Made by a program: the position numbers and the translations under genes. The notes under the pieces were generated by a model. That model was not told the origin of the DNA and made no database searches. It saw nothing but the letters and a program-made list of their open reading frames with translations. From JBGNFV01 sp049645705 (GTDB taxonomy: Bacteria > Bacteroidota > Bacteroidia > Cytophagales > Cyclobacteriaceae): a DNA stretch of 64,000 bases. The stretch spans positions 3,026 to 67,025 of the forward strand of contig JBARUK010000008.1 in assembly GCA_049645705.1 (NCBI GenBank). The letters are read 5' to 3'. This document shows, piece after piece, positions 33,273-42,660 of this stretch. How positions within the stretch are numbered: position 1 is the first letter of the stretch; every line of letters begins with the position of its first letter.

Positions 33273-34400
33273 TTACCCTTGAAGGATGGTCACTTTCATA
33301 TCTTCTTCCGCAGTAGCCGGTGCTTCGGTTACCAGCTTTTCGCCGGGTTCGAGGCCGCGTATCAGGTAAGTCTCATCATTGCTCTTTACCACCTGTACCT
33401 TCTTCTTCTTCAGTACCCCTTCCTGCACTATGTAGACATGGTTTTTGTCGAAAACACTGTTGCGCGGTACTTCCATTACTTCCTGCAGCGTTTCTCCGTT
33501 CATTATGGCTTTCATATACATGCCATCGTACAGCGGGGCTTCATTGCCGGGCAGTACGTTGATGTACACATTGATAGACTGTGTACTGGGGTCTACGCGC
33601 TCTGCCTTGCGGGTAATGGTGCCTTTCCACTCCGTTTCGCCATCGCGGTCAGTTACGACTACTTCACTGCCCTCTTTCACAAACTTCTCATTGCGGATCT
33701 CGATAGGCACTTCCAGTTCCAGCTTATCTGTCCGGAATATCCGTGCGATCTGGCTACCGGCGTTTACTACCGAACCTGTTTCGAGAAATACTTCTGAGAT
33801 ATTACCGGAATAGGGGGCATAGATATAGTGCTTTCGCAGTCGCTCTTCCTGGCTGCGGATACTGTAGTATTCGTTCAGTATGTTGCGTGTAGCGAGAAAA
33901 GTCTTAAGCTTCGTGTCCTCTACGGTAGGAATAGGCGGCAGGGTTTTCTCCAGGTCTATACTATTATAGTATTTCTCCCATACAGCGTACGAGTCTGTAA
34001 AATCGATGCGCAGATCAGGCAGAATACCGGCGATCATGTTAAGAAATGTGCTTTTGCGGGCCTGGGTAGTCAGGCGGCTTTCTGTATCGTCTATTCTGGC
34101 CAGCAGCTGTCCTTTGCGGAAGGACTGCCCCTTCTTAAGCAGTACGCTTTCATTGAGCAGGCGGCCGGATACCTCGGCAACCAGGGTAACGGGCTGGCTG
34201 GATCCCAGACGCCCGAATGCTTCTACTGTACTGTTCTTCTCTTCGTAGTTTACTTCCTGCACCCGAACATGATTGACGACGGGAGGCTTGGGCCGCTGTG
34301 GCGGAAGCTCCTTTTGATTGCCGAAGAATGTCATAAGACCGTAGCCTGAAGCCAATATCAGAACGGCAAGTATTCCGGCTATCAATACTTTCTTATTCAT
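33273..34400 (-). CDS. RND efflux periplasmic adaptor subunit (MFP/HlyD family)
   Basis: A 375-residue protein with an N-terminal membrane anchor (VLIAGILAVLILASGYGLMTFF). Lipoyl/barrel-sandwich halves are visible as PVTLVAEVSGRLLNESVLLKKGQSFRKGQLLARID and YIYAPYSGNISEVFLETGSVVNAGSQIARIF. They flank a shortened alpha hairpin and are followed by beta-barrel and membrane-proximal domains (LELEVPIEIRNEKFVKEG, VNVYINVL-like strands, DKNHVYIVQEGVLKKKKVQVV). Role: links pump to outer-membrane channel. It is the promoter-proximal gene of the three-gene operon (adaptor, pump, TolC). Confidence 0.92.
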   Translation of the reverse strand: MNKKVLIAGILAVLILASGYGLMTFFGNQKELPPQRPKPPVVNHVRVQEVNYEEKNSTVEAFGRLGSSQPVTLVAEVSGRLLNESVLLKKGQSFRKGQLLARIDDTESRLTTQARKSTFLNMIAGILPDLRIDFTDSYAVWEKYYNSIDLEKTLPPIPTVEDTKLKTFLATRNILNEYYSIRSQEERLRKHYIYAPYSGNISEVFLETGSVVNAGSQIARIFRTDKLELEVPIEIRNEKFVKEGSEVVVTDRDGETEWKGTITRKAERVDPSTQSINVYINVLPGNEAPLYDGMYMKAIMNGETLQEVMEVPRNSVFDKNHVYIVQEGVLKKKKVQVVKSNDETYLIRGLEPGEKLVTEAPATAEEDMKVTILQG

Positions 34401-34527
34401 GGATGCTAATTTTCCTTAATTAAGTAGCTATACTTTGCAACGCGATATTAGGCATAGAGTTGAGTATGTAACAGGGTATTTACTCCAGCGGAAAAATGGG
34501 GTAACAGGCGGAAAAGGTTCAGGCACA

Positions 34528-34557
34528 AAAAAAGCTCCTGCATTTATAGCAGGAGCT
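34528..34557 (-). terminator. intrinsic terminator
   Basis: AGCTCCTGC and GCAGGAGCT around ATTTATA; on the minus strand it is followed by a T run. It ends the gene at 34588. Confidence 0.8.
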
Positions 34558-34587
34558 GGTATATTATCAGGCCTCGGGGGCTTATGT

Positions 34588-34992
34588 TCAAAATAACATG
34601 TCCTTTTCAGTAAGGTAGTAGCGGCTGCCTATCAGGTCGTAGCCTATCGTGGTTTCCTGTTCGAACATCTCGCTGGCCAGAAACTCAGGGTCGGTATTCA
34701 TCTCTGCTGTCACTACAGGAGCCTGCCAGTAGATGACCATATGCACAAGGCTTATGTCATTCTGGTCTTTCCATATTTCTTTCCTGATGAAGTTGCGCTG
34801 GTCTTCCAGCTCGGTGGTCCATTCTTCCTGGTCCTGGCTAAAAAACTGGTCCTGAGAAGTCGGGTCTACTCTGAATGTGAGAAACTCTACTGCTACCGAG
34901 GCCTTTCGTTCTTTTTGTCGCAATTCGCTAACCCCGTTATGGATTATACCAACGACTAAAAAAACGGCCAATAGTAGCGAGAATCTTTTCAT
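34588..34992 (-). CDS. TIGR03792-like small protein with signal peptide
   Basis: The start at 34992 gives 134 residues with a hydrophobic N-terminus (MKRFSLLLAVFLVVGIIHNGVSE), a signal peptide or anchor. The core VEFLTFRVDPTSQDQFFSQDQEEWTTELEDQRNFIRKEIWKDQ...VHMVIYWQ resembles the TIGR03792 family, a dimeric alpha/beta-barrel-like fold seen in cyanobacteria and others. No catalytic residue is known for that family. Monocistronic. The following 260 bases (34993-35253) hold no gene. Confidence 0.6.
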   Translation of the reverse strand: MKRFSLLLAVFLVVGIIHNGVSELRQKERKASVAVEFLTFRVDPTSQDQFFSQDQEEWTTELEDQRNFIRKEIWKDQNDISLVHMVIYWQAPVVTAEMNTDPEFLASEMFEQETTIGYDLIGSRYYLTEKDMLF

Positions 34993-35253
34993 GAAGAGTG
35001 GATCTGTTTCGAAGTTTAACCTAGTTATCGTGTTATAAATATAATCATTTATATAGGGTTTTAACAAATAATTAAGTAATAGATGTACTAAACTAAGAAG
35101 ATTAGTTGTGGCAACTGATGGAAATAGAGTGGGTTACCCAAATGTATTAGATTATCCTGTCTAAGAATTGTACTTTTCAAGTAATTTGCTTATTCCGTGA
35201 ATCAAAGTTTTTTTCACAAAAGTGTAAGGTTTGCTAAGCTAATATAGGTAAAC

Positions 35254-36654
35254 CTAAATACCCTCGAATAAGGTGTAGGTTTCCAGGTAGTCAGGGATAG
35301 ATGCCTGCCATTTCAGTTCCTTTGTGATGTGCGTGTGCAGGGCCTCGGCACTCTTTATTTCACCATGCACTATAAAGGTCATCTTGGGGCTTTCTGTAAA
35401 GCCGGACAGCCACCGATGCAGCTCTGACTTATCTGCATGAGCAGACAGACCGTCTATATCGGCTATCCCACAGCGGACAGGCACGGGCAGGCCAAATATC
35501 TTTACGGCCACTTCACCTTCCTGTATGGCGCGGCCGCGGGTGCCTTTAGGCTGAAAGCCTACGAACATAAGTGTATCCCTGGACTTGGGCATGCGGTGGT
35601 ACAGATGGTGCAGGATACGGCCACCGGTGAGCATACCACTGGCGCTTATGATCACTGCCTTCCCTTCAAGTTGGTTCAGGCTCTTAGATATCTCCCTTTC
35701 CCGGCAGTAGTGCAGGTTCGGGTGGTCGAATACGCCTACCGGCTCGTTCAGCTCTTCATTTTCCAGCTTATGGTAGTCCTTGTATTTCCGGTAGAGGTCG
35801 GTGACGCTGATAGCCATAGGGCTGTCTATATATACCGGCAGCTTAGGTATGCGGCCGGTATCCATCAGGTGCGTAAGATGGTAAATGAGGGTCTGTGTGC
35901 GCCCCACGCTGAAAGCCGGTATGAGTAGTACACCTCCGTTATTATATGTATCGGTAACTATGCGGGCAAAATCTTCCGGTACGTTCTCATTTTGGTTTGT
36001 GCGGTCACCGTAGGTAGACTCTACCAGCAAAATGTCTGCTTTGGGGATAATGGCCGGGTCAAAGAGGGTAGGGTGGTTGTACCGGCCAAGGTCTCCGCTG
36101 AAGAGGATGCTCTTCTCCTGGTAGCTTCCCTGCAGCCGTACTTCTATCATGGCGGCCCCGAGTATATGGCCTGCGTAGTGGAAACGGAAGCTTATACGTT
36201 CGCTGATCCGTATCCACTCATCCATAGGGCCGGCCTGCAGATGAGGATATACGAGCTGGGCATCTCTTTCCGTGTATAGAGGCTTAGGTGGATTGTGCTT
36301 GGAATACCCCTTTTTTCGGGCAAATTCGGCCTCTTCTTCCTGTAGTCGTGCGGAGTCGGAAAGCATGATGTGCAGTAAAGCTTTGGTAGGCTCAGTACAG
36401 TGTACCGGCCCCCTGTAGCCATCTTTGAACAACCTGGGCAGGTAGCCACTGTGGTCAATATGGGCATGGGTTAGCAGAACGGCGTCTATCTCATTTATAT
36501 CTACCGGTAGAGGTTCACGGTTGCGCTCACGCAGTGCTTTAAGCCCCTGGAACAGGCCACAATCGATGAGCAGGGTGGTATCATCTACCTCCAGCAGGTA
36601 CTTAGAACCGGTGACGCTTTTGGCGGCCCCGAAAAATTTGAGGCGGACATTCAT
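35254..36654 (-). CDS. MBL/beta-CASP nuclease-family protein (RNA-specificity domain)
   Basis: The start at 36654 (MNVRLKFFGAAKSVTGSKYLLEV) matches the family; a longer frame to 36684 adds an unusual hydrophobic stretch. The 466-residue protein has the MBL motifs THAHIDHSG, HYAGHILGAAMIEV and FSGDLGRYNHP. The beta-CASP domain follows (ESTYGDR, LLIPAFSVGRTQTLIYHL, YIDSPMAISVTDLY, IISASGMLTGGRILHHL), with the C-terminal MBL strand and zinc-ligand His regions GLSAHADKSEL and IVHGE. Family role: zinc-dependent RNA endo/exonuclease related to CPSF73 and RNase J. Cytoplasmic and monocistronic. Confidence 0.88.
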   Translation of the reverse strand: MNVRLKFFGAAKSVTGSKYLLEVDDTTLLIDCGLFQGLKALRERNREPLPVDINEIDAVLLTHAHIDHSGYLPRLFKDGYRGPVHCTEPTKALLHIMLSDSARLQEEEAEFARKKGYSKHNPPKPLYTERDAQLVYPHLQAGPMDEWIRISERISFRFHYAGHILGAAMIEVRLQGSYQEKSILFSGDLGRYNHPTLFDPAIIPKADILLVESTYGDRTNQNENVPEDFARIVTDTYNNGGVLLIPAFSVGRTQTLIYHLTHLMDTGRIPKLPVYIDSPMAISVTDLYRKYKDYHKLENEELNEPVGVFDHPNLHYCREREISKSLNQLEGKAVIISASGMLTGGRILHHLYHRMPKSRDTLMFVGFQPKGTRGRAIQEGEVAVKIFGLPVPVRCGIADIDGLSAHADKSELHRWLSGFTESPKMTFIVHGEIKSAEALHTHITKELKWQASIPDYLETYTLFEGI

Positions 36655-36677
36655 AAAGTAGTCGGTATGAAAAAATA

Positions 36678-36700
36678 ATAGCACTCTGGATGAGTGCTAT
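36678..36700. terminator. intrinsic terminator
   Basis: ATAGCACTC and GAGTGCTAT around TGGAT; A run on the left, so it terminates the minus-strand Usp gene. Confidence 0.75.
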
Positions 36701-36708
36701 AGAATATA

Positions 36709-37629
36709 TTAAAGTTCCCTGAAAAATTCGAGGAAACCGGCGTTTCTTCCTTTGGGCCGCATGACCATGAGCGGAAACTCTGAGTCCAGTTGTATAAGCT
36801 TTTCGGCTATACTTCCCAGAAAGAATGCTGTAGACACGGTACGCCCTTTGGCACCAATTATGACCACATCTGCTTTTTCCTGCCTGGCTATGTCCACTAT
36901 GTTGGTGGTAAAGTCGTTATTATCGTCCAGGTCATAGAGGTCCTTTAGCGGTACCCCTTTGGTATCTATAGGGTGAATGAACTTTTTAAACTCCAGTTTG
37001 GCGTTTTGTTTCATCCGCTTGGCTACCTCTTCGAAGGGTTTGCCGGTGTAGTGATAGCCGGTGGGCACCTTATATACATTCATGCAGATGACCTGCGGCT
37101 TCTCCTTTCGGTGATCGGCTATGTCTATAGCTTTTTCGAGAGCCTGCTTACTGTAGTCTGAAAAGTCGATGGGTACCAGGATACGATCGAGAGCGGGTCT
37201 GGAGTCTTCCGGTACGATCAGCATGGCACAGGCTGCCCGGCGGGCAAGTCGCTGGGCCAGCATACCACTCTGCTCATTCTTCTCTCTGCGGCCAAGTATA
37301 ATAAGGTCAATATCCTTAATATCGATGATGTGCAACATTTGCCGACCAATATTGCCTGTTTTGACAATGATATCGATTTTCTGGCCGGTTCCGGGCAGGA
37401 ATTTGTCTACCTCTTCCTGTATATTCTTTTTCTTCTCCTCGATCGTCTTTTCTTTCAGATCGGGGAACTCGCTTTTAAGCGCTTCCGGAAACTCCTCTTC
37501 CTTCAGAATGTGTACGAAAACTATTTCCTCCACCCGGTCGGATTGAGTGATGAAGCTCACGAAATTCATGAGGGTTTCATCAAGATCGGTCAGGTCGAGC
37601 CCTACAAGTACCTTTTTAAAAATATACAT
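36709..37629 (-). CDS. universal stress protein with two UspA domains
   Basis: A 306-residue protein with two tandem Usp folds. The first (residues 1-145) starts IFKKVLVGLDLTDLDETLMNFV and has a weak ATP-binding loop (LILGRREKNEQSG). The second (about 148-300) starts DRILVPIDFSDYSKQALEKAIDIA and carries a full Gx2Gx9G[ST] ATP motif in VVIIGAKGRTVSTAFFLGSIAEKLI. Family role: ATP-binding stress survival proteins. It is monocistronic; an AT-rich 190-base promoter region lies upstream. Confidence 0.88.
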   Translation of the reverse strand: MYIFKKVLVGLDLTDLDETLMNFVSFITQSDRVEEIVFVHILKEEEFPEALKSEFPDLKEKTIEEKKKNIQEEVDKFLPGTGQKIDIIVKTGNIGRQMLHIIDIKDIDLIILGRREKNEQSGMLAQRLARRAACAMLIVPEDSRPALDRILVPIDFSDYSKQALEKAIDIADHRKEKPQVICMNVYKVPTGYHYTGKPFEEVAKRMKQNAKLEFKKFIHPIDTKGVPLKDLYDLDDNNDFTTNIVDIARQEKADVVIIGAKGRTVSTAFFLGSIAEKLIQLDSEFPLMVMRPKGRNAGFLEFFREL

Positions 37630-37823
37630 ACTATACCTGCTGTTTGGCCTTCAAAATTAGTATATATCCCGTAAGCATCCCGGATAAAGCCAGCGTTTTT
37701 TTAGCTGTACTGTACAATTTTCCATCAGTTGAACGGGCCGGGGTATTGGTATAAATATAATTGTACGTTTTTGTTCGGCCCGGACCTCGCTAATGTTGTA
37801 AATATAATGACAAAGTGCCTTGT

Positions 37824-38909
37824 CTACTGGTAAGCTCCCAGGAGGTCGGCCAGTTGCTCAAACTCTTCCCGTGAATGCGCCGGAAAGTTAGCCACGCGTA
37901 TATGGTTATCTTTATACTGTCCGTATCCGGTGCCTACTATGAGGCCGTTTTCAGCCAGGTAGCCCTGCAGCTCGTCCACATCTCCGTCCACTTCCAGTAC
38001 GATAGTAGTATCACTGCGATTGGCTTTTTTCTTTACAAAAGGCGTAAGCAATGGATGCTTCTCAGCCGCCTGGTATAGTACGGCTGCCTTATAGGCTGTA
38101 TCTCTTCGTATCTGATCCAGACCTCTGTCTATCATGTCACGGGCCACCTTGTTTAGCAGGTAGATGCCCAGCACATTGGGCGTTTCAGGTGTCTGGTCTT
38201 TCAGGGCTTTGGCCCACAGGCTGGGAAGGCTATGGTAAGAGCCTACTGATTTTTTGCGCATTAGCATAGATTCGGCCTTGGCCATACAGCGGTCGTTAAC
38301 GATCCATACCCCCAGTCCTGCCGGTAGCCCAAAGGCTTTTTGCACACTGAAGTACATACAGTCGAAGTGGTCGAAGTTAAAAGCAGGGCAGGGCAGGGAA
38401 GAGACGGCATCAACTGCAATAAGCTGCTCGGGAAAAGCTTCCCGCAGTACGGCAAGATCCTCCATGGTATGCATGGCGCCGGTGCTTGTCTCATTATGTG
38501 TGATAGAGATAAGCTCGTACGTTTCGCTGAGCAGTATCTTGCCGAGGTCTACCACTTCGCCGTAGGGAGCTACGATCTGCTCCGGGCTGCGGCCCAGTTC
38601 CAGGGCCATTTTGAAGAAGCGCTCACTGAAGGCACCGTTTACCAGGTGGTAGGACTCCTCTTCTACCAGGTTCTGGATGATGCGTTCCCATATTTCCGTG
38701 GCAGATGATGTAAAGAATATGTGAAAGCTATCAGGGATGTTCAGCAGCTCAGCAAGAGCCTCCCGCGTATCCCGGAATATGGACTGAAAGGTAGCGCTCC
38801 GGTGTGATATACTGGGGACTTTTTCCCGCAGTGCGGTGCGCATATGGTCCTGAACTGTAAAGTATAGCTCAGATGGCCCGGGGGTAAGGTAGGTGCGTTT
38901 GCCTTTCAT
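37824..38909 (-). CDS. class V aminotransferase (phosphoserine/alanine-glyoxylate type)
   Basis: A 361-residue PLP enzyme. It begins MKGKRTYLTPGPSELYF, the N-terminus of the SerC/alanine-glyoxylate aminotransferase lineage. The substrate loop SHRSATFQSIF, the Asp in IAVDAVSSLPC and the PLP-lysine region FSVQKAFGLPAG are present. The start overlaps the MFS gene stop by 4 bases (ATGA), so the transporter and enzyme are co-translated. A SerB-SerA fusion lies 3.7 kb away on the same strand, so it may be the phosphoserine aminotransferase of serine synthesis, but alanine-glyoxylate or serine-pyruvate activity remains possible. Confidence 0.8.
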   Translation of the reverse strand: MKGKRTYLTPGPSELYFTVQDHMRTALREKVPSISHRSATFQSIFRDTREALAELLNIPDSFHIFFTSSATEIWERIIQNLVEEESYHLVNGAFSERFFKMALELGRSPEQIVAPYGEVVDLGKILLSETYELISITHNETSTGAMHTMEDLAVLREAFPEQLIAVDAVSSLPCPAFNFDHFDCMYFSVQKAFGLPAGLGVWIVNDRCMAKAESMLMRKKSVGSYHSLPSLWAKALKDQTPETPNVLGIYLLNKVARDMIDRGLDQIRRDTAYKAAVLYQAAEKHPLLTPFVKKKANRSDTTIVLEVDGDVDELQGYLAENGLIVGTGYGQYKDNHIRVANFPAHSREEFEQLADLLGAYQ

Positions 38910-40093
38910 CGACCGGCAATGTGGTTAAGTTGATAATGTCTGTAAGCGAAGGTAAGGAAATAAAGCAAAGGTATGGTCAGGCTTAAGCCGCATACCAGAA
39001 ACATGGTAGAAATACCGAACGCCTCGGCCAGGTAGCCGGTGATAATGGCCCCTATGCCTATGCCAAGGTCTATAGCGCTGAGAAAAGTACTGCTGGCCAC
39101 TCCCCGGCGGCTGGCGGGTACTAGGTTCATTGTCATAGTCTGCAGCACGGGAATGAAGAGGCCGTTTCCAAGCCCCATCACAAAACCGGAGACCAGCATA
39201 ACGGTACTGTTGGCCGACTGCGATAACAGCAGCAGGCCGATGGTGGTAAGGACAAATGAGATAATAATAAGCCACCTGGGCCCCTGCTTGTCCATCATTT
39301 TACCTGCAGTAGGCCTGAATATGGCCACCCCGGTAGCATACACCAGGAAGAATACGCCTACATTCTCCATGCCTACCTCGGTACTGTATAAGGTGATAAA
39401 GCCCAGTATAGCCGAGTAGGGGATAGCGCCCATAAACATCATGAGGCTCACGGGCAGTACTTTCTTCTCGTACATAGTAGCCATGGTTATTGGCTGCCTC
39501 TTATTTTTGACCTTTGGAAATTTTAACATCGTTACCACGACGATCCCGATCAGACCGAGGCCAAAAGCAGTATAGAATAACCTGTTGTAATTATTATCTC
39601 CCAGCACTTCCAGCGCCAGCAGAGGTGCCAAAGCCATGCTGAGGGTGATGCTCATACCGAAGATACCCAGGCCCTCGCCCCGGCGATCATCCGGGACTAT
39701 GTCCGTAGCTATGGCGCTGCCACCTGTGGTAAGGATACCCCAACTTATACCATGGCAGATACGCAGGATCAGCAGCAGCATAAGCGTGGCGGTGAAAGGA
39801 TAGAATGCGAGCAGGATAACGTATAAGGCTACGGCCATAAGATATACGGGCCGACGGCCCAGCGTATCATATGCATATCCGGCAAAAGGACGGATAAGCA
39901 GAGCAGAAAAAGCATACAGGCCCACAGCGTAGCCCACCATGTCCTTACTTTCTCCCAGGTACTCCACTACATACAGTGGTAGTACCGGTACCAGGAAGTA
40001 AAAGGATATGGCGATAGATAAATAGCCCAGGCTGTGCAGGATGAAGTTTCTGGACCAGAGGCTCGTCTTTTTGGTAGTATGTGTAGCTTGCAC
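38906..40093 (-). CDS. MFS transporter
   Basis: A 395-residue protein with about 12 membrane helices. The MFS motif A is visible in GYAYDTLGRRPVYLMAVAL (loop 2-3), and a partner motif in the second half (KMMDKQGPRWLIIISFVL). The pattern resembles drug/proton antiporters or multidrug exporters of the 12-helix type. It overlaps the aminotransferase start downstream by 4 bases; such coupling may mean the pair handle a common amino or keto acid, which is inference. Confidence 0.85.
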   Translation of the reverse strand: MQATHTTKKTSLWSRNFILHSLGYLSIAISFYFLVPVLPLYVVEYLGESKDMVGYAVGLYAFSALLIRPFAGYAYDTLGRRPVYLMAVALYVILLAFYPFTATLMLLLILRICHGISWGILTTGGSAIATDIVPDDRRGEGLGIFGMSITLSMALAPLLALEVLGDNNYNRLFYTAFGLGLIGIVVVTMLKFPKVKNKRQPITMATMYEKKVLPVSLMMFMGAIPYSAILGFITLYSTEVGMENVGVFFLVYATGVAIFRPTAGKMMDKQGPRWLIIISFVLTTIGLLLLSQSANSTVMLVSGFVMGLGNGLFIPVLQTMTMNLVPASRRGVASSTFLSAIDLGIGIGAIITGYLAEAFGISTMFLVCGLSLTIPLLYFLTFAYRHYQLNHIAGR

Positions 40094-40225
40094 GTAATTT
40101 GATTTACCAGCTTTACATAAGTTAAACGGCGGAAAATTGTTTTGTTCAGGAAGGGACCCTCAATTCATTTTCATTTTTTTCACCGCCGAATGAATTTTCT
40201 CATTACGAAATAAGTTCTACCTTTG

Positions 40226-40544
40226 ACACATTGAAAACGGGCGAACGGCCCGTTTCTCATTTGATACTCCGCACCGGGGTATCCTCATGCTGAACTAAGG
40301 TATCCCGTTGGGTCCGTGACCGTTTTTCAAACCTAACATTTATACTTATACCGAGTGAAGTCCTTTTTCAAAACCGGGCCTCAACCCTGTTTACAGGGTC
40401 TTCAGCTTCGTGCTGAAGTTAACAGTGGATTGTTGCGAATTCTGGACAGCTCAAAACTTGTCTACTTGAGGTTTTGAATTAACCTCTCGGGCCTTTCGGG
40501 GATTTTATTATAAAAGCCCTCTGCAGTATTCTGCAGAGGGCTTT
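40226..40544 (+). ncRNA. candidate structured RNA of about 320 nt with own promoter and terminator
   Basis: No ORF fits this region between the MFS gene and the SPOR gene. TACCTTTG at 40218-40225 matches the TAnnTTTG promoter element. Downstream lie a run of hairpins: 40235-40255 (AAACGGGC/GCCCGTTT), 40264-40282 (ATACTCCG/CGGGGTAT), 40384-40399 (ACCCTG/CAGGGT), 40400-40418 (CTTCAGC/GCTGAAG), 40451-40477 (TCAAAAC/GTTTTGA). It ends with a perfect 14-bp terminator at 40513-40544 (AAAGCCCTCTGCAG, loop TATT). The family is not recognised; it lacks the hallmarks of tmRNA, RNase P and SRP RNA. The strand follows from promoter and terminator. Confidence 0.55.
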
Positions 40545-40576
40545 CTTGTTTTATTTTGATGGGTAAACAGGGTAGA

Positions 40577-41134
40577 CTATTGCCGTTGTCTCTCAAACCG
40601 CCTTGCCTCCCGTACATCTATCAGTTCACCGTTCAGGTGGGCTATGATAAATGCGCTGTCTATGCCCAGACGGAGGATATCCCGCCTGAAAGCAGCCGCC
40701 CTTTTGAAGGTAGCGAATCTACCCAATGTGTATTTATTCACATTGCCTATGGTCTCTATACCCAGTCCGCGAAGTTCCTCACGGTATGTACCTAAGTCAA
40801 AGTCCCGGAATGCACCGATCTGCACATCATAATACAATCCGGTAGCGGTGTCGCTATACTCCAGCAATACCCGGTTAGCGTACTGTACACTGTCCAGGGT
40901 ATTATTCAGCGAGGCATTTTCAGCCTGCAGGTTGTCACGCTCTTTAAGTATGCGGGGCCATTTACCAAACAGGGGTTGCGATACTTCACTCATGATGATG
41001 TAAATACCCAGTACGGCTGCTACTATAACCATGATCATCAGCAGCCCCGAGACAAAGCGGGTACGCTTCCGGCTTTTCTTAAGCCGCTTTTCTAATGCAT
41101 AAAGCTGTTCGGCATGGGCTGGGTTCTCTATCAT
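40577..41134 (-). CDS. membrane-anchored SPOR-domain-like protein
   Basis: A 185-residue protein with a cytoplasmic basic N-terminus (KRLKKSRKRTR), one membrane helix (FVSGLLMIMVIVAAVLGIYIIM), a coiled-coil stretch (LKERDNLQAENASLNNTLDSVQ) and a C-terminal SPOR-like fold: YYDVQIGAFRDFDLGTYREELRGLGIETIGNVNKYTLGRFATFKRAAAFRRDI. SPOR domains bind peptidoglycan lacking stem peptides, typically at division sites. Downstream it converges on the candidate RNA terminator. Confidence 0.75.
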   Translation of the reverse strand: MIENPAHAEQLYALEKRLKKSRKRTRFVSGLLMIMVIVAAVLGIYIIMSEVSQPLFGKWPRILKERDNLQAENASLNNTLDSVQYANRVLLEYSDTATGLYYDVQIGAFRDFDLGTYREELRGLGIETIGNVNKYTLGRFATFKRAAAFRRDILRLGIDSAFIIAHLNGELIDVREARRFERQRQ

Positions 41135-41175
41135 AGCACGGAATATAGTGAATTAGCCGGAAGCTGATCAATCTA

Positions 41176-42591
41176 TCAGGGAAAGATGCCCTGGTTGATA
41201 TAACTAGCGGCGATCTTATCCATAGACACAACAAAGGCGGCGGTACGAAGGTCAATCTTCTTGGTACGGCTTACGTTCCTGATATCACGGTAGGCTCTTA
41301 CCATAGTTTCTTCCAGGCCGCTGTTTACCAGGTCACGCTCTTCTGCCCCTACCTCTAGCTTACGTTTCTCTTCATCGCTGAACTCATATCCGCTGGCCGA
41401 TTGGATGGCATCTACGATCCGCCGGTTATTCAGCATCTCATAGCGCTTTTCGATCTTACCGAACGAAACGCGCGACAGATTTTTGAGCCACTCGAAATAA
41501 CTGACGGTCACACCACCTGCATTGAGGTATATATCAGGGATAACCAATGCGCCTTTTTCCAGCAGGATCTTTTCGGCGTCTTTAGTAACAGGGCCATTGG
41601 CGGCTTCGCCTATCACTTTCGCCTTCACATTCGGAGCATTTACGCTGGTGATCTGGTTTTCCAGGGCAGCGGGTATAAGTATATCACAGTCGTATTCCAG
41701 CATTTCCGCAGAGTGCTCTACAAACCGGGAGTTGGGAAAGTCTTTGATAGAACCAGTATTTTTGCGGTGCTGGTGGACTTTGTCCGGATCCAGTCCGTCC
41801 TCACTGAAGATGCCTCCTTCGTATTCGGCTATGCCTATGATCTTAGCACCGGCCTGGTGGAGGTAGAGTGCAGAGTAATAGCCCACGTTACCCAGTCCCT
41901 GGATAATGATCCGCTTATTGATCAGGCCGGTCTCAAGGCCAAGATCCTTCATTGTCTGCACGTCTTCTACGGCTTCACGAATACCAATGTATACACCCCG
42001 CCCCGTGGCTTCGGTACGCCCCCTGATACCGGACAGGTTCAGTGGCTTACCGGTTACGCAGCCTATACCATTAATATTATCCGGGTGGAAGGTCAGGAAA
42101 GTGTCAGCTATCCAGGCCATTTCTCTTGCTCCGGTACCCATATCGGGAGCCGGTACGTCCAGGGCCGGGTCTATAAAGTTTTTCCTGATCAGTTCGGCCG
42201 TATAGCGGCGGGTTATTCTTTCCAGTTCGCCTACGCTAAAATCTTTCGTATTGATCTTTACGCCTCCTTTGGCCCCGCCAAAGGGCACATCTACCAGGGC
42301 GCATTTATAGCTCATAAGTGAAGCAAGGCCCATAACCTCATGCGTAGCTACCAGGTTACTGTATCTGATCCCGCCCTTGGTAGGGAGCTTATGGTGGGAG
42401 TGCTGCACCCGGTAGGCCTCTATCACCAAGTACGATCCATCGTCCCTTTTTATAGGAAAGTTGAACTGAAGTATTGTATTACATTGCTTGATCTGATCGA
42501 GAAGTCCGGCGGGGATATCAGTGAATTCGGCGGCTTTATCAAGGTAGGCGGATACCTCCTCGAACATGTTGTAGTCGCTATCCTGGCTCAT
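41176..42591 (-). CDS. gdhA: Glu/Leu/Phe/Val dehydrogenase (glutamate dehydrogenase)
   Basis: A 471-residue protein with the family motifs KLPTKGGIRYS, YKCALVDVPFGGAKGGVKI (catalytic Lys region), APDMGTGAREMAWIADTF, the TGKPLNLSGIRGRTEATGRGV loop and a dinucleotide-binding IIIQGLGNVGYYSALYL. Reaction: reversible oxidative deamination of glutamate to 2-oxoglutarate and ammonia. NAD/NADP preference is not certain. It lies 69 bases downstream of the SerB-SerA gene on the same strand and may be co-transcribed. Confidence 0.9.
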   Translation of the reverse strand: MSQDSDYNMFEEVSAYLDKAAEFTDIPAGLLDQIKQCNTILQFNFPIKRDDGSYLVIEAYRVQHSHHKLPTKGGIRYSNLVATHEVMGLASLMSYKCALVDVPFGGAKGGVKINTKDFSVGELERITRRYTAELIRKNFIDPALDVPAPDMGTGAREMAWIADTFLTFHPDNINGIGCVTGKPLNLSGIRGRTEATGRGVYIGIREAVEDVQTMKDLGLETGLINKRIIIQGLGNVGYYSALYLHQAGAKIIGIAEYEGGIFSEDGLDPDKVHQHRKNTGSIKDFPNSRFVEHSAEMLEYDCDILIPAALENQITSVNAPNVKAKVIGEAANGPVTKDAEKILLEKGALVIPDIYLNAGGVTVSYFEWLKNLSRVSFGKIEKRYEMLNNRRIVDAIQSASGYEFSDEEKRKLEVGAEERDLVNSGLEETMVRAYRDIRNVSRTKKIDLRTAAFVVSMDKIAASYINQGIFP

Positions 42592-42660
42592 GTAGTTCTA
42601 TTTTAGTGGTTTTGCTATAAGTTATGTCTATAACTCATCAATCGTAAAAATGTGAGGTAA

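Noticed and set aside
41401..42321. 306-codon plus-strand ORF
   Set aside because: Antisense shadow of the glutamate dehydrogenase gene.
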